Source: Paracoccaceae bacterium (GTDB lineage Bacteria; Pseudomonadota; Alphaproteobacteria; Rhodobacterales; Rhodobacteraceae). From it: a DNA stretch of 33,920 bases. The translations under genes and the position numbers were made by a program. How positions within the stretch are numbered: position 1 is the stretch's first letter; each line of letters opens with the position of its first letter. Under the pieces are notes generated by a model, which had not been told where the DNA came from, ran no database searches, and saw nothing but the letters and a program-made list of their open reading frames with translations. Below are positions 8,502 to 18,900 of the stretch, piece after piece. The stretch covers positions 1 through 33,920 of the forward strand of contig JACZKR010000062.1 of NCBI GenBank assembly GCA_014859945.1, in the 5' to 3' direction.

Positions 8502-9934
8502 TGTATATTGGACTTGATCTTGGAACCTCGGGCCTGAAGGGCGTTCTGATCGGTGACGATCAGACGGTTCTGGCCGAAGCGACGGCATCGCTGGACGTCA
8601 GCCGCCCCCAGCCGGGGTGGAGCGAGCAATCGCCGGCCGACTGGATTGCTGCCGCCGAGGCGGTGATGGGCGCGCTGGCCGTTCACGGGCTGGGCAATGT
8701 GCGCGGCATCGGCCTGTCGGGGCAGATGCACGGCGCCACGCTTCTGGACCGCAGCGATGATGTGCTGCGGCCCTGTATCCTGTGGAACGATACCCGCAGC
8801 CATGCCGAAGCGGCCCGGCTGGACGCTGATCCGCGGTTTCGCGCGGTGTCGGGCAACATCGTCTTTCCGGGCTTCACCGCGCCCAAGCTGGACTGGGTGC
8901 GCGCACATGAACCCGCGCTGTGGGACCGCGTGGCGAAGGTTCTTTTGCCCAAGGACTATCTGCGCCTGTGGCTGACCGGCGATCATGTGGCCGAGATGTC
9001 GGATGCCGCCGGCACCAGCTGGCTGGATGTGGGCCGGCGCGACTGGTCGGATGACCTGTTGGCGGCGACCGGGCTCAGCCGCGCCCAGATGCCCCGGCTG
9101 ATCGAGGGCAGCGCGGCTTCCGGCCATCTTCGTGACGTTCTGGCCAACCGCTGGGGCCTGCCGAAAGGCGTGGTTATCGCCGGTGGCGGCGGCGACAATG
9201 CCGCGTCGGGCGTCGGCGTGGGCGTGGTGCGCGCGGGTGAGGCCTTTGTCAGCCTTGGCACCTCGGGCGTGCTGTTTGCCGCCAATGACGGCTATCAGCC
9301 GGCGCCGGAAACCGCCGTGCACACCTTCTGCCACGCGCTGCCCGGCACCTGGCACCAGATGGGCGTGATCCTGGCGGCGACCGATGCGCTGAACTGGTAT
9401 GCGCGGCTGGTCGGGCAGGATGCCGCGGCGCTGACCGGGGAGTTGGGCGATCTGGCGGCACCGGGGCGCACGCTGTTCCTGCCCTATCTGGGTGGCGAGC
9501 GGACGCCGCTGAACGATGCCGCCGTGCGTGGTGCCTTCATCGGGCTGGAACATGCCACCGACCGCGCCGCCGCCACCCGCGCCGTGCTGGAAGGCGTGAC
9601 CTTCGCCATCGCCGATTGCCGCGACGCGCTGGCCGCCACCGGAACGCGGCTGGAAAACCTGATCGCCGTCGGGGGCGGTTCGCGGTCGGACTACTGGCTG
9701 CGGGCGATTGCGACGGCGCTGGATTGCCCGGTGCAACTGCCGGTCGCCGGCGATTTCGGTGGCGCTTTCGGGGCAGCCCGGCTGGCCCTGATGGCCGCGA
9801 CCGGCGCGGGCGCCGAGATTGCCACCCTGCCCGCCATTTCCCGCCGGATAGAGCCTGATCCGGCCCTTCGTGACGCATTCGCTGCGGCGCACGCCCGCTA
9901 TCGCGCTGCCCAAACTGCCATCAGGAGCCTGTGA
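8501..9934 (+). CDS. xylB: Xylulokinase
   Basis: 477 residues, with the ATG overlapping the xylG stop. It is an FGGY-family sugar kinase that phosphorylates D-xylulose to xylulose 5-phosphate for the pentose phosphate pathway. Visible motifs in order: the N-terminal phosphate loop [37 protein letters not shown], the catalytic-base region [17 protein letters not shown] (Asp), the second phosphate loop [23 protein letters not shown] and the adenosine motif [20 protein letters not shown] and WNDTR are typical of xylulokinases rather than glycerol kinases. Length matches the family (~480). It is translationally coupled to both neighbours. Confidence 0.95.
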   Translation: MYIGLDLGTSGLKGVLIGDDQTVLAEATASLDVSRPQPGWSEQSPADWIAAAEAVMGALAVHGLGNVRGIGLSGQMHGATLLDRSDDVLRPCILWNDTRSHAEAARLDADPRFRAVSGNIVFPGFTAPKLDWVRAHEPALWDRVAKVLLPKDYLRLWLTGDHVAEMSDAAGTSWLDVGRRDWSDDLLAATGLSRAQMPRLIEGSAASGHLRDVLANRWGLPKGVVIAGGGGDNAASGVGVGVVRAGEAFVSLGTSGVLFAANDGYQPAPETAVHTFCHALPGTWHQMGVILAATDALNWYARLVGQDAAALTGELGDLAAPGRTLFLPYLGGERTPLNDAAVRGAFIGLEHATDRAAATRAVLEGVTFAIADCRDALAATGTRLENLIAVGGGSRSDYWLRAIATALDCPVQLPVAGDFGGAFGAARLALMAATGAGAEIATLPAISRRIEPDPALRDAFAAAHARYRAAQTAIRSL

Positions 9935-11235
9935 TGACCGATTTCTTCAAGAACATTCCCCAGATCAAATACGAAGGCCCGGAAAGCACCAACGAATTCG
10001 CCTTCCGCCATTATGACCCCGATGAAGAGATCCTGGGCAAGCGGATGGAGGACCATCTGCGCTTTGCCGTGGCCTACTGGCACAGCCTGGCCTGGCAGGG
10101 CGGCGATCCGTTCGGCGGCCCGACCTTCGAACGCCCCTGGTACGCCGACACGATGGACGCGGCCCGGCTGAAGGCCGATGTCGCCTTCGAGATGTTCGAC
10201 ATCCTCGGCACGCCCTTCTACGCCTTCCACGATCTGGATGCGCGGCCCGAGGGCAAGACCTTTGCCGAATCGAAGCGCAATCTGGAAGAGATCGTCGATT
10301 ACATCGGCACCAAGCAGACCGACCACAAGGCCAAGCTGTTGTGGGGCACGGCGAACATGTTCACCCACCGCCGCTGGATGGCCGGTGCGGCCACCAACCC
10401 CGATCCCGAGGTCTATGCCTATGCCGCGGCCACGGTGAAGACCTGCCTTGACGCCACGCTGAAGCTGGGCGGCCAGAACTATGTGCTGTGGGGCGGTCGT
10501 GAGGGTTATGAGACGCTTCTGAACACCGACCTGAAGCGCGAACGCGCACAGGCCGGCCGCTTCCTGCAGCAGGTGGTCGAATATGCCCACAAGATCGGTT
10601 TCAAGGGCACCATCCTGATCGAACCGAAGCCGCAGGAACCTTCGAAGCACCAGTATGACTATGACGTGTCCACGGTTTACGGCTTCCTCAAGGACTTCGG
10701 GCTTGAGAAGGAAGTGAAGGTGAACATCGAGCAGGGCCACGCCATTCTGGCCGGCCACAGCTTTGAACATGAAATCGCGACCGCCGCGGCGCTGGGGATC
10801 TTCGGGTCGATCGACATGAACCGGAACGATTACCAGTCCGGCTGGGATACCGACCAGTTCCCGAACAACCATGCCGAAGTCGCGGTGGCCTATTACGAGA
10901 TTCTGCGCGCGGGCGGCTATACCACGGGCGGCACCAACTTTGACGCCAAGGTGCGGCGCCAGTCGCTGGACCCGGCCGATCTGATTCTGGCCCATGTCGG
11001 CGGGATGGATACCTGCGCCCGCGGCCTGCGCGCCGCCGCCTATATGCTGGAGGACGGCCCGCTGGAAGCCGCCCGCAACGCCCGCTATGCCGGCTGGGAT
11101 CGCGAAGGCGCAAAGGCCATGCTGGCGCAGCCGCTGGACGTGATCGAGAAGGCGGTGATCGACAACAACATCAACCCGCAGCCGCGCTCGGGCCGGCAGG
11201 AGCGGCTTGAGAATCTGTGGAACCACTACCTCTGA
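9934..11235 (+). CDS. xylA: Xylose isomerase, class II
   Basis: 433 residues. I chose ATG 9934 over GTG 9931 because AGGAG (9923-9927) is then 6 bases upstream. It converts D-xylose to D-xylulose in the cytoplasm using two divalent metal ions in a TIM barrel. Motifs: [20 protein letters not shown] near the N-terminus, [10 protein letters not shown] with the catalytic His, [16 protein letters not shown], the metal-binding [33 protein letters not shown], and [18 protein letters not shown]. The ~40-residue N-terminal extension places it in class II, as in E. coli. It is last in the operon and is followed by an intrinsic terminator. Confidence 0.97.
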   Translation: MTDFFKNIPQIKYEGPESTNEFAFRHYDPDEEILGKRMEDHLRFAVAYWHSLAWQGGDPFGGPTFERPWYADTMDAARLKADVAFEMFDILGTPFYAFHDLDARPEGKTFAESKRNLEEIVDYIGTKQTDHKAKLLWGTANMFTHRRWMAGAATNPDPEVYAYAAATVKTCLDATLKLGGQNYVLWGGREGYETLLNTDLKRERAQAGRFLQQVVEYAHKIGFKGTILIEPKPQEPSKHQYDYDVSTVYGFLKDFGLEKEVKVNIEQGHAILAGHSFEHEIATAAALGIFGSIDMNRNDYQSGWDTDQFPNNHAEVAVAYYEILRAGGYTTGGTNFDAKVRRQSLDPADLILAHVGGMDTCARGLRAAAYMLEDGPLEAARNARYAGWDREGAKAMLAQPLDVIEKAVIDNNINPQPRSGRQERLENLWNHYL

Positions 11236-11257
11236 GCGGAGACCGCAGGCAGAACGC

Positions 11258-11285
11258 AAAGGGCGGCCACCGGGCCGCCCTTTTC
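11258..11285. terminator. Intrinsic terminator after xylA
   Basis: An 11-bp perfect stem (11258-11268 with 11273-11283; arm AAAGGGCGGCC), a 4-base loop and then TTTT on the + strand. It lies 22 bases beyond the xylA stop. The AAA at the left base gives a short T-run on the minus strand too, so it may also end the convergent dehydrogenase transcript (stop at 11288). Confidence 0.85.
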
Positions 11286-11287
11286 AT

Positions 11288-12526
11288 TCAGAACGCCAGC
11301 AGGCGGTCGCCGTCTTCATCCCTGATCCGGCTGGGCAGGCCCATCGTGTTCAGAAGGTTGATGAAGGGCTTGGGGTCCAGTTCCTCGACATTGGCCATGG
11401 TGCCTACGTCCCAGGTGCCCTCGGCAATCAGCAGCGCGGCGGCAACGGGGGGCACGCCGGCGGTATAGCTGATGCCCTGGCTGCCCACCTCTTCATAGGC
11501 TTCCTTGTGGTCGGCGACGTTGTAGATCAGCACTTCACGCGGCTTGCCGTCCTTCACGCCGCGGATGACATCGCCGATGCAGGTCTTGCCGGTATAGCCG
11601 GGGGCAAGGCTGGCCGGGTCGGGCAGCACGGCCTTGACGACCTTCAGCGGCACAACCTCTTGCCCCTCGGCGGTCTTCACCGGCTTTTCCGACAGAAGGC
11701 CCAGATTCTTCAGCACGGTGAAGACGTTGATGTAATGGTTGCCGAACCCCATCCAGAAGCGCACATCGGCCTGCGGATAGCGGGCCGAAAGGCTGTGCAC
11801 CTCATCATGGCCGGTCAGATAGGCCTTCTGGTCGCCGACGACCGGCAGGTTCCAGAGCTGACCCACCTCGAACATCCGGTTTTCCTGCCAGGCACCCTTC
11901 TGCCAGGAATAGACGGTGCCGGTGAATTCGCGAAAGTTGATTTCGGGGTCGAAGTTGGTGGCGAAATACTTGCCGTGGGAACCGGCGTTGATGTCAACGA
12001 TGTCGATGGAATCGATCCGGTCAAAGCAGGTGTCCTCGGCCACCCGCGCCCAGGCGTTCACCACGCCGGGATCAAAGCCGATGCCAAGGATCGCCGTCAC
12101 GCCGGCCGCCTTGCAGCGGTCGCGGCGTTGCCATTCATAGTTGCCATACCACGGCGGCGTTTCGCAGATCTTGGCCGGGTCTTCGTGAATGGCGGTGTCC
12201 ATATAGGCCGCGCCGGTTTCGATGCAGGCCTCAAGCACCGTCATGTTCACGAAGGACGATCCGACGTTGATGACGATCTCGGCCCCGGTCTGGCGGATCA
12301 GGCCGGCCACCTCGGCGGTGGACAGCGCGTTGACGGCATGGGCGCGGAATACGCCGGGCACCTTCATGGCACCCTTCTCCTGCACGCCCGCGATGATCGC
12401 CTCGGCCTTGGCCCTGGTGCGGCTGGCGATATGCAGGTCGCCCAGCCTGTCGTTATGTTGCGCGCATTTGTGGGCCACGACCTGCGCGACGCCGCCGGCG
12501 CCAATGATCAGCACGTTCCGTTTCAC
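11288..12526 (-). CDS. Carboxynorspermidine/carboxyspermidine dehydrogenase (saccharopine dehydrogenase family)
   Basis: 412 residues. An N-terminal Rossmann fold (RNVLIIGAGGVAQVVAHKCA) binds NADPH, and the rest matches the saccharopine-dehydrogenase-like fold, including GIGFDPGVVNAWAR, SHGKYFATNFDPEINFREF and the C-terminal SQGISYTAGVPPVAAALLI. In the alternative polyamine route this enzyme condenses aspartate semialdehyde with putrescine (or diaminopropane) and reduces the product to carboxyspermidine (or carboxynorspermidine). The partner decarboxylase lies 40 bp upstream on the same strand, which makes the pathway assignment strong and argues against a lysine-degradation role. Which diamine is preferred cannot be told from sequence; spermidine is the likely product in alphaproteobacteria. 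Confidence 0.88.
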   Translation of the reverse strand: MKRNVLIIGAGGVAQVVAHKCAQHNDRLGDLHIASRTRAKAEAIIAGVQEKGAMKVPGVFRAHAVNALSTAEVAGLIRQTGAEIVINVGSSFVNMTVLEACIETGAAYMDTAIHEDPAKICETPPWYGNYEWQRRDRCKAAGVTAILGIGFDPGVVNAWARVAEDTCFDRIDSIDIVDINAGSHGKYFATNFDPEINFREFTGTVYSWQKGAWQENRMFEVGQLWNLPVVGDQKAYLTGHDEVHSLSARYPQADVRFWMGFGNHYINVFTVLKNLGLLSEKPVKTAEGQEVVPLKVVKAVLPDPASLAPGYTGKTCIGDVIRGVKDGKPREVLIYNVADHKEAYEEVGSQGISYTAGVPPVAAALLIAEGTWDVGTMANVEELDPKPFINLLNTMGLPSRIRDEDGDRLLAF

Positions 12527-12566
12527 TTCGAACCGTCTCCTTTAAGGACAGAGGGAAGGGAGAGTC

Positions 12567-13661
12567 TCAGCCGAGGCTGCTCTCATAATCGGCATAGCCG
12601 AATTCGCGGGCGACGGTCAGCGAACCGTCCAGTTCCCGAACCACGATGGACGGCATCTTGACGCCGTTGAACCAGTTCTTCTTGACCATGGTGTAACCGG
12701 CGGCATCGGCGATCGACAGCCGGTCGCCCACGTTCAGCGGGGCGGGAAAGCTGAACTCGCCAAAGATATCGCCGGCCAGACAGGACTTGCCGCAGATCAT
12801 GTAGGGATGATCGCCGGCGGTTTCCATCTTGCCGGCCTGACGGTAGATCAGCAGGTCCAGCATATGCGCCTCGACCGAACTGTCGACGACGGCCAGATCC
12901 TTGCCGTTGTTCAGGATGTCCAGCACCGTGACCTCAAGGCTGGCGCAGTTGGTGATCGCGGCCTCGCCGGGTTCCAGATAGACCTGCACGCCGAAGCGGT
13001 TGGCAAAGGCCTTCAGCCGCGCTGCCAGCCGGTCCACCGGATAGCCTTCGCCGGTGAAGTGGATGCCGCCGCCAAGGCTGACCCATTTCAGCCGCGACAG
13101 CAGGGCGCCGAATTCATCCTCGATCCGGGACAGCTGGCGGTCGAACAGGTCGAAATCGGCATTCTCGCAATTGTAGTGGATCATGAAGCCGGAAATCCGG
13201 TCCATCACCCGTTCGATCCTTGCCGCGTCCCATTCGCCCAGCCGGCTGAAGGGGCGGGCCGGGTCGGCAAGGTCGAACCCGCTGGTCGAAAACCGCGGGT
13301 TCAGGCGCAGGCCGCGGGCGATGCTGGCCGACTGGTTGTCGAAGCGTTCCAGCTGCCCGATCGAGTTGAAGATGATCTTGTCGGCATAGCCGACCGCCTC
13401 TGCAATCTCATGATCCGACCAGGCGACCGAATAGGCGTGGGTTTCACCGCCGAACTTCTGCCGTCCCAGCCGCAGCTCATACAGCGAGGATGAGGTGGTG
13501 CCATCCATGTGCTGCCGCATCTGGTCGAACACCGGCCAGGTGGCAAAGCATTTCAGCGCCAGCAGCGTCTTTGCCCCCGATCCTTCGCGCAGCCGGTCCA
13601 TGATCGCCATATTGCGCGCCAGCTTTGCGCGGTCGATCAGGTAATAGGGCGTCTGGATCAT
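12567..13661 (-). CDS. nspC: Carboxynorspermidine/carboxyspermidine decarboxylase
   Basis: 364 residues from the ATG of MIQTPYYLIDRAKLARN; the open frame extends 37 codons further, but that part shows no family resemblance. It is a fold-III PLP-dependent decarboxylase related to alanine racemase. Visible parts are the PLP lysine in LLALKCFATWPVFD, SSSLYELRLGRQKFGGETHAYSV (glycine-rich), WVSLGGGIHFTGEGYPVD, and the catalytic-cysteine segment MICGKSCLAGDIFGEF near the C-terminus. It removes the carboxyl group from carboxy(nor)spermidine as the last step of the aspartate-semialdehyde spermidine pathway. With the downstream dehydrogenase it forms a two-gene operon. The GGGIHFTGEGYP form separates it from diaminopimelate decarboxylase (LysA). 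Confidence 0.9.
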   Translation of the reverse strand: MIQTPYYLIDRAKLARNMAIMDRLREGSGAKTLLALKCFATWPVFDQMRQHMDGTTSSSLYELRLGRQKFGGETHAYSVAWSDHEIAEAVGYADKIIFNSIGQLERFDNQSASIARGLRLNPRFSTSGFDLADPARPFSRLGEWDAARIERVMDRISGFMIHYNCENADFDLFDRQLSRIEDEFGALLSRLKWVSLGGGIHFTGEGYPVDRLAARLKAFANRFGVQVYLEPGEAAITNCASLEVTVLDILNNGKDLAVVDSSVEAHMLDLLIYRQAGKMETAGDHPYMICGKSCLAGDIFGEFSFPAPLNVGDRLSIADAAGYTMVKKNWFNGVKMPSIVVRELDGSLTVAREFGYADYESSLG

Positions 13662-13795
13662 GGGCCAATCCCCCGGGGCCAAGGACAGCGAAGTGGCGCA
13701 AATAGGGCCATCCCCCCCGCGATGCAAGACCCTGCCGTGAAACGGTTTGATGACAGGGCGGGCGGCCCGCAAGAAAGCCGCGCGCGAGCGGACCT

Positions 13796-14896
13796 TTAGC
13801 CGATCCGCCCGCGCTGACCGCCGGTCTGCCCCCGGTCCATCAGAAGCTGATCCAGCAGGACGCAGGCCATCATCGCCTCGCCCACAGGGACGGCGCGGAT
13901 GCCGACGCAGGGGTCGTGCCGGCCCTTGGTGATCAGGTCGATTTCGGTGCCCGACTGGTTGATCGTGGCGCGGGGCGTCAGGATGGATGAGGTGGGCTTG
14001 ACCGCAAAGCGGCAGACCACGGGCTGGCCGGTGCTGATGCCGCCCAGAATCCCGCCGGCGTGGTTCGACAGGAATTCGGGGCCGTCCGGCCCCATGCGGA
14101 TTTCGTCGGCATTCTCGACGCCGGTCAGCGCCGCCGCCGCCATGCCGTCGCCGATTTCCACCGCCTTGACGGCGTTTATCGACATCATCGCGCTGGCCAG
14201 TTCACTGTCCAGCTTGGCGTACAGGGGGGCGCCAAGGCCTGCGGGCACGCCTTCGGCCACCACCTCGATCACCGCGCCGACCGAGTTGTGGTTCAGCCGC
14301 AGGTCGTCCAGATAGGCGGCCCAATCCACCGCCGCGACCGGATCGGGACACCAGAACGGATTTTCGCCGATCTGCGCGGCGTCAAAGCGGCTGCGGTCAA
14401 TCGCCCGGTTGCCCATCTGCACCATGTAGCCGGTGATCTTCAGCCCGGAGACCAGCGCCGCCAGCACCGCCCGCGCCACCCCGCCCGCCGCGACCCGGCT
14501 GGCGGTTTCGCGGGCCGAAGACCGGCCGCCGCCGCGATAGTCGCGCAGCCCGTATTTCTGGTGATAGGTGATGTCGGCATGCCCGGGCCGGAAGGCCTGC
14601 GCGATGTCGCCATAATCCTTTGACCGCTGGTCGGTGTTCTCGATCATCAGCTGAATGGGGGTGCCGGTGGTCATGCCCTCGAACACGCCCGACAGGATGC
14701 GCACCTCATCCGGTTCTTTCCGCTGGGTGGTGAACTTCGAGGTGCCGGGCTTCCTGCGGTCCAGCCAAGGCTGGATATCGGCCTCGCTCAGCGTCACGCC
14801 GGGGGGGCAGCCGTCAACCGTGGCACCGATGGCCGGGCCGTGGCTTTCGCCCCAGGTGGTGACGCGGAACAGATGCCCGAAGGTGTTGAAGCTCAT
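13796..14896 (-). CDS. aroC: Chorismate synthase
   Basis: 366 residues starting at [20 protein letters not shown]; an ATG 12 codons upstream is ignored because this N-terminus is the conserved one. It makes chorismate from 5-enolpyruvylshikimate 3-phosphate with reduced FMN, the last shikimate-pathway step. Diagnostic segments: [18 protein letters not shown], the signature [30 protein letters not shown], and [16 protein letters not shown] near residues 300-320. Length is typical (350-370). The 134 bp between it and nspC holds nothing I can name. Confidence 0.97.
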   Translation of the reverse strand: MSFNTFGHLFRVTTWGESHGPAIGATVDGCPPGVTLSEADIQPWLDRRKPGTSKFTTQRKEPDEVRILSGVFEGMTTGTPIQLMIENTDQRSKDYGDIAQAFRPGHADITYHQKYGLRDYRGGGRSSARETASRVAAGGVARAVLAALVSGLKITGYMVQMGNRAIDRSRFDAAQIGENPFWCPDPVAAVDWAAYLDDLRLNHNSVGAVIEVVAEGVPAGLGAPLYAKLDSELASAMMSINAVKAVEIGDGMAAAALTGVENADEIRMGPDGPEFLSNHAGGILGGISTGQPVVCRFAVKPTSSILTPRATINQSGTEIDLITKGRHDPCVGIRAVPVGEAMMACVLLDQLLMDRGQTGGQRGRIG

Positions 14897-14964
14897 GCCG
14901 GCTCTCCAGATGCTGGCCACCGAATAGGGCAAAGCCGCACGGGGGGGAAGCGCCTTGGTTCGGC

Positions 14965-15945
14965 TCAGGGCGCGGGGGCGGGGCGCAGTTCGTTGGTGGC
15001 GCGCACAAGCGCCTCGCTGATGCCGGCCTCGGACAGGGCGTGACCGGCCAGCGGCACGATCCGCAGCCGCGCCGCCGCCCAGCCCTGAGACAGTTTCCAG
15101 GCCGCCAGCGGCGGGCAGATCATGTCAAACCGGCCCTGAATGATCGTCGCCGGAATATGCTCGATCCGCGCCCGGTTCTTCAGGATCCAGCCGTCTTCCT
15201 GCAGGAAGCCGCCGTTGACGAAGTAGTGGTTCTCCAGCCGCGCAAAGGCCCGGGCATATTCGGCCGGCCCTTCGCCCAGCCCCAGTTCGGTATGAACTGA
15301 CGCCAGCGCATTTTCCCAGTTGGCCCAGATGCGGGCGTGGCGCATCTCGTCCATCAGGTTGCCCGAGAACAGCCGGCGGTGATAGGCGCCGATCAGGTCG
15401 CCCCGCTCGCCCTCGGGGATGGGGGCGATGAACCGCGCCCAGAGATCGGGGTAGAACCCGCCCGCGCCGCCGCCATAGAACCAGTCCAGCTCGGCCCGCG
15501 TCATCAGGAAGACGCCGCGCAGCACCATATGCGCGACCCGTGTCGGGTGGCTGATGGCATAGACCAGCGCCAGCGTGGCCCCCCAGCTGCCGCCGAACAG
15601 GATGAACCGGTCGATTCCCAGCGTCTCGCGGATACGCTCGATATCAGCGATCAGATGCCATGTCGTGTTGGCCTCGACGCTGGCATGGGGCCGCGAACGG
15701 CCGCAGCCCCGCTGATCGAACAGCACCACGCGGAACACCGCCGGATCGAAATAGCGCCGCATCGCCGGGCTGCAGCCGCCGCCCGGCCCGCCATGCAGCA
15801 CCAGAACCGGCACGCCTTCGGGGTTGCCGCATTGCTCGACGAACACCCGGTGGCCGTCGCCCATGTCAAGAACGCGCTGGTCGAAGGGATCGACCGGCGG
15901 GTAAAGATACTCGACTGCGCGCTTTTGGCCTGATCTCTGGTCCAT
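14965..15945 (-). CDS. pip: Proline iminopeptidase (prolyl aminopeptidase), alpha/beta hydrolase
   Basis: 326 residues from the second of two close ATGs ([17 protein letters not shown]). AGGA then sits at proper distance, whereas the ATG at 15951 would touch it. It is a peptidase family S33 serine enzyme that removes N-terminal proline from peptides. Seen in order: oxyanion loop [26 protein letters not shown], nucleophile elbow [15 protein letters not shown] (catalytic Ser), the cap domain with [28 protein letters not shown] (Asp region) and the late histidine in [11 protein letters not shown]. All three catalytic positions appear present. It diverges from ubiG across only 61 bp, which must hold both promoters. 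Confidence 0.92.
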   Translation of the reverse strand: MDQRSGQKRAVEYLYPPVDPFDQRVLDMGDGHRVFVEQCGNPEGVPVLVLHGGPGGGCSPAMRRYFDPAVFRVVLFDQRGCGRSRPHASVEANTTWHLIADIERIRETLGIDRFILFGGSWGATLALVYAISHPTRVAHMVLRGVFLMTRAELDWFYGGGAGGFYPDLWARFIAPIPEGERGDLIGAYHRRLFSGNLMDEMRHARIWANWENALASVHTELGLGEGPAEYARAFARLENHYFVNGGFLQEDGWILKNRARIEHIPATIIQGRFDMICPPLAAWKLSQGWAAARLRIVPLAGHALSEAGISEALVRATNELRPAPAP

Positions 15946-16006
15946 CGTCATCCTATATGGTGGCAACAGACTGCGCCGCCAGACGCGCCCGCGCAAGGAG
16001 TTCGCG

Positions 16007-16738
16007 ATGACCACGACCATCGACCCCGCCGAGGTTGCCAAGTTTGAGGCAATGGCCGCCGAATGGTGGGACCCGACAGGCAAGTTCAAGCCGCTGCACC
16101 TGATGAACCCCTGCCGGCTGGACTATATCACCGGCCAGATCGCGGCCGAGTTCGCGCGCGACCTGAAGGCGCCCCGGCCGTTTGCCGGGTTGCGGATTCT
16201 GGACATTGGCTGCGGCGGGGGGTTGCTGTCGGAACCGATGGCGCGGCTGGGGGCCGAAGTGGTCGGCGCCGACGCGGCCGAGCGCAACATTCCCGTCGCC
16301 CGCCTGCATGCCGAACAGTCGGGGCTGACCATCGACTACCGCCACACCACGGCCGAGGCGCTGGCCGCCGCCGGTGAGCAGTTCGACGTCGTGCTGAACA
16401 TGGAAGTGGTGGAGCATGTGGCCGACCCGCTGGCCTATCTGACCGCCTGCCATGACCTGCTGAAGCCCGGCGGGCTGATGGTCTGTTCGACGCTCAACCG
16501 CAATGCCAAATCCTTCATGATGGCGATTGTCGGGGCGGAATGGGTGATGCGCTGGCTGCCCAAGGGCACCCATGACTGGCAGAAGTTCATCACCCCCGAT
16601 GAACTTCATGACCTGATCCGCCGCGCCGGCCTGCGCCCGGTGGACCGCAAGGGCATGGTCTTCAACCCGCTGGGCTGGAGCTGGAGCCTGTCGACCACCG
16701 ACCTGTCGGTCAATTATGTGACGGCCAGCATCCGCTAG
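16007..16738 (+). CDS. ubiG: UbiG, 3-demethylubiquinol / 2-polyprenyl-6-hydroxyphenol O-methyltransferase
   Basis: 243 residues, with AAGGAG 7-8 bases before the ATG. It is a class I SAM-dependent methyltransferase: motif [21 protein letters not shown] (residues ~60-80), acidic post-II region GADAAERNI, and [16 protein letters not shown]. The N-terminal segment [19 protein letters not shown] and the closing [19 protein letters not shown] are specific to UbiG. It performs both O-methylations in ubiquinone synthesis at the cytoplasmic face of the inner membrane. Its stop is 2 bp from the convergent ilvA stop, with no terminator visible between them. Confidence 0.95.
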   Translation: MTTTIDPAEVAKFEAMAAEWWDPTGKFKPLHLMNPCRLDYITGQIAAEFARDLKAPRPFAGLRILDIGCGGGLLSEPMARLGAEVVGADAAERNIPVARLHAEQSGLTIDYRHTTAEALAAAGEQFDVVLNMEVVEHVADPLAYLTACHDLLKPGGLMVCSTLNRNAKSFMMAIVGAEWVMRWLPKGTHDWQKFITPDELHDLIRRAGLRPVDRKGMVFNPLGWSWSLSTTDLSVNYVTASIR

Positions 16739-16740
16739 GT

Positions 16741-17988
16741 TCAGATCAGGAACTCGGCCAGAAGTTCGTCGCTGGTGATGTCGCGGTACTGAAAGCCCGA
16801 GGCATCCAGTTGATCGGTCAGCGCGCGGAAGTTCTGCGGCGCGCTGGTTTCGATGCCGATCAGCACCGAACCAAAGTTGCGCGCCGATTTCTTCAGATAT
16901 TCGAACCGGGCGATGTCATCGTCGGGGCCAAGCATCTCCAGAAACTCGCGCAGGGCACCCGGGCGCTGCGGCATGCGCAGGATGAAGTATTTCTTCACGC
17001 CGCTGAAGCGCTGGGCGCGTTCCTTGACTTCGGGCAGGCGTTCAAAGTCGAAATTGCCGCCCGAGGTGACGCAGACCACGGTCTTGCCGCGGATATCCCC
17101 GGCGATGTCCTGCAGCGCATCGACCGAAAGGGCGCCCGCGGGTTCCAGCACGATGCCATCGACGTTCAGCATTTCCAGCATGGTCACGCAGATGCGGTCT
17201 TCGGGCAGCAGAAGCACCTCTTCGGGCTTGATCCAGTTCAGCATGGCAAAGTTGCGCTCGCCGATCCGGGCCACGGCGGCGCCATCGACGAAACTGTTGA
17301 CGCGGGTCAGCTTCACCGGCTCACGTGCGTTCAGGGCGGCGCTCAGGCTGGCCCCGCCCAGGGGTTCGACAAAGCGGAAGGTGGTGTCGGGCGCGGCTTC
17401 ACGCAGATAGGCGGTGACGCCCGAGGCAAGGCCGCCCCCGCCCACCGGCAGCACCACCATATCCGGCGCGCGGCCCAGCTGGTCCAGCATTTCAACCGCG
17501 ACCGAGGCCTGACCTTCGATCACGTCAGCATCATCAAAGGGCGCCAGGAAATGCGCGCCCTTGTCGATGCAGAAGGTCTGGGCGGCCGCCAGCGTCTGGT
17601 CAAAATAGTCGCCGGTCAGGCGGATCGTCACGAAATCGCCGCCGAAGGCGCGGGTCTTGTCGATCTTCTGCTGCGGTGTCGTCACCGGCATGAAGATGGT
17701 GCCCTGCACCCCGAAATGCCGGCAGGCAAAGGCCATGCCCTGCGCATGGTTGCCGGCGCTGGCGCAGACGAAGTGCCGCTGCGCCGGATTGGCCGCGCGC
17801 ACCTTGCGCATGGCATTCCAGGCGCCCCGCAGCTTGTAGCTGCGCACCGGCGACAGGTCTTCGCGCTTCAGCCAGACGTCGGCATCATAGCGGCGCGACA
17901 GGTGGTCATTGCGCTGCAGCGGCGTGCGCGGAAACAGATCGCGCAGCGCGCGGGTGGTGGAACGGGCGGCATCGGCAAAGCTGGTCAT
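16741..17988 (-). CDS. ilvA: Threonine ammonia-lyase (threonine deaminase), IlvA
   Basis: 415 residues. The PLP-binding lysine lies in SPVRSYKLRGAWNAM (~residue 50), the substrate loop in CASAGNHAQGMA, and the phosphate-binding glycine loop in VLPVGGGGLASGVTAYL. The last ~85 residues (YFILRMPQRPGALREFLEML onward) form one ACT-like regulatory domain, probably for isoleucine feedback. This is the ~400-residue biosynthetic form rather than the ~510-residue enterobacterial enzyme with two ACT-like modules. It deaminates threonine to 2-oxobutanoate for isoleucine synthesis. An unknown membrane protein lies 37 bp upstream on the same strand. The Shine-Dalgarno is weak, but the start gives the expected N-terminus. 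Confidence 0.93.
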   Translation of the reverse strand: MTSFADAARSTTRALRDLFPRTPLQRNDHLSRRYDADVWLKREDLSPVRSYKLRGAWNAMRKVRAANPAQRHFVCASAGNHAQGMAFACRHFGVQGTIFMPVTTPQQKIDKTRAFGGDFVTIRLTGDYFDQTLAAAQTFCIDKGAHFLAPFDDADVIEGQASVAVEMLDQLGRAPDMVVLPVGGGGLASGVTAYLREAAPDTTFRFVEPLGGASLSAALNAREPVKLTRVNSFVDGAAVARIGERNFAMLNWIKPEEVLLLPEDRICVTMLEMLNVDGIVLEPAGALSVDALQDIAGDIRGKTVVCVTSGGNFDFERLPEVKERAQRFSGVKKYFILRMPQRPGALREFLEMLGPDDDIARFEYLKKSARNFGSVLIGIETSAPQNFRALTDQLDASGFQYRDITSDELLAEFLI

Positions 17989-18025
17989 GGCTCAGGCTTG
18001 GCCGATGCTGCCGCTTTGCGCAAGA

Positions 18026-18781
18026 TCAGACCAGCGGCCGGCCTTCGACGTAATGGCCGTAAAGCGTGGTCAGGATCGACACGCCGACCATCATCACCAG
18101 CCAGCCGACGACGATCTGCCAGGCAAGGGCCAGAATCCACAGTGACCCCAGGGCATACCCGATCAGCCCCAGCACCAGATTCGCCCCCACGGCAAAGGCC
18201 GCCAGAACGATGATGTCGGCGGTATGGCCCTCGGTCGCCTTCCAGCCTGCCATGAAGTCGCGCTCGGTCCCCAGCGCCGATGCCGGCAGGGTCGAGGTCA
18301 GCCGGAAGGCCAGTGCGACGACCGGCAGCTGCACCAGCACCGCGATCAGGATCATGAAGACCACAATCGACCCCATGGCGACCCAGCCCAGCGCCATGCC
18401 GACGATGGCCCCCCAGATCACCGCCAGCACGACCGCGATCAGGCCATAGGCCAGCGATCGCAGGAAATAGGCCAGCATCCGGTCGCCCTGCCATGCCGGG
18501 ATGAAGCCCTGTGCCCGTTCCCCCAACAGGACAAAGCGGTGCCAGGCCACGGCGATCCACAGCCCGGTGACCACGGCCACCACCAGCGCGACCAGCGCCC
18601 CCAGGCCAAAGCCCGCCATGGCGCCGTTTCCGGGGTTGCCGCCCATGGAAGCCGCCCCGCCCATCAGCAGCACGCTGACCACCGCCTGAATGGCATAGGG
18701 CACCGCCGAGATCTTCAGCGCGTCCTCCAGATTGCCCGTCACCTGACGGACCGAATGCATGAACAGTTGCTGACCCTTCAT
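18026..18781 (-). CDS. Multi-spanning membrane protein of unknown function
   Basis: 251 residues, with GGAGG five bases before the ATG. It is strongly hydrophobic, with about six predicted membrane helices (e.g. [20 protein letters not shown] and [20 protein letters not shown]). Between them are short hydrophilic loops such as [22 protein letters not shown] and [26 protein letters not shown]. The loop [20 protein letters not shown] resembles the amphipathic linkers of Rhodobacterales membrane proteins of the YIP1/DUF4013-like kind, but I cannot name a family. It precedes ilvA with a 37-bp gap and diverges from argG. No transporter signature or catalytic motif is visible. The gene is convincing from its RBS, length and hydrophobic pattern; an open frame covering it in another phase (17985-18821) is a shadow. 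Confidence 0.8.
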   Translation of the reverse strand: MKGQQLFMHSVRQVTGNLEDALKISAVPYAIQAVVSVLLMGGAASMGGNPGNGAMAGFGLGALVALVVAVVTGLWIAVAWHRFVLLGERAQGFIPAWQGDRMLAYFLRSLAYGLIAVVLAVIWGAIVGMALGWVAMGSIVVFMILIAVLVQLPVVALAFRLTSTLPASALGTERDFMAGWKATEGHTADIIVLAAFAVGANLVLGLIGYALGSLWILALAWQIVVGWLVMMVGVSILTTLYGHYVEGRPLV

Positions 18782-18900
18782 CGGACCCTCCGTTATTTTG
18801 CGGGATGGTGGCGCGGCGCACCCCCCGGCGTCAACGCCCCTTCCCTTGCCCTTGGTGCCTTTTGGCGCTAATCGCGGGCGAAACCGCCATGGAGCGCAAG

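Noticed and set aside
8309..11259. Long minus-strand frames across xylG, xylB and xylA
   Set aside because: Antisense of well-supported genes; low-complexity Arg/Gly/Gln-rich translations.
12567..13661. Diaminopimelate decarboxylase (lysA) as an alternative call
   Set aside because: Shorter than LysA, carries the carboxynorspermidine decarboxylase forms of the glycine loop and of the CGKSCLAGD segment, and is paired with the dehydrogenase.
17985..18821. 278-residue Gly/Arg-rich frame overlapping the membrane protein gene
   Set aside because: Compositional shadow without RBS; the frame at 18026-18781 has GGAGG and real membrane helices.
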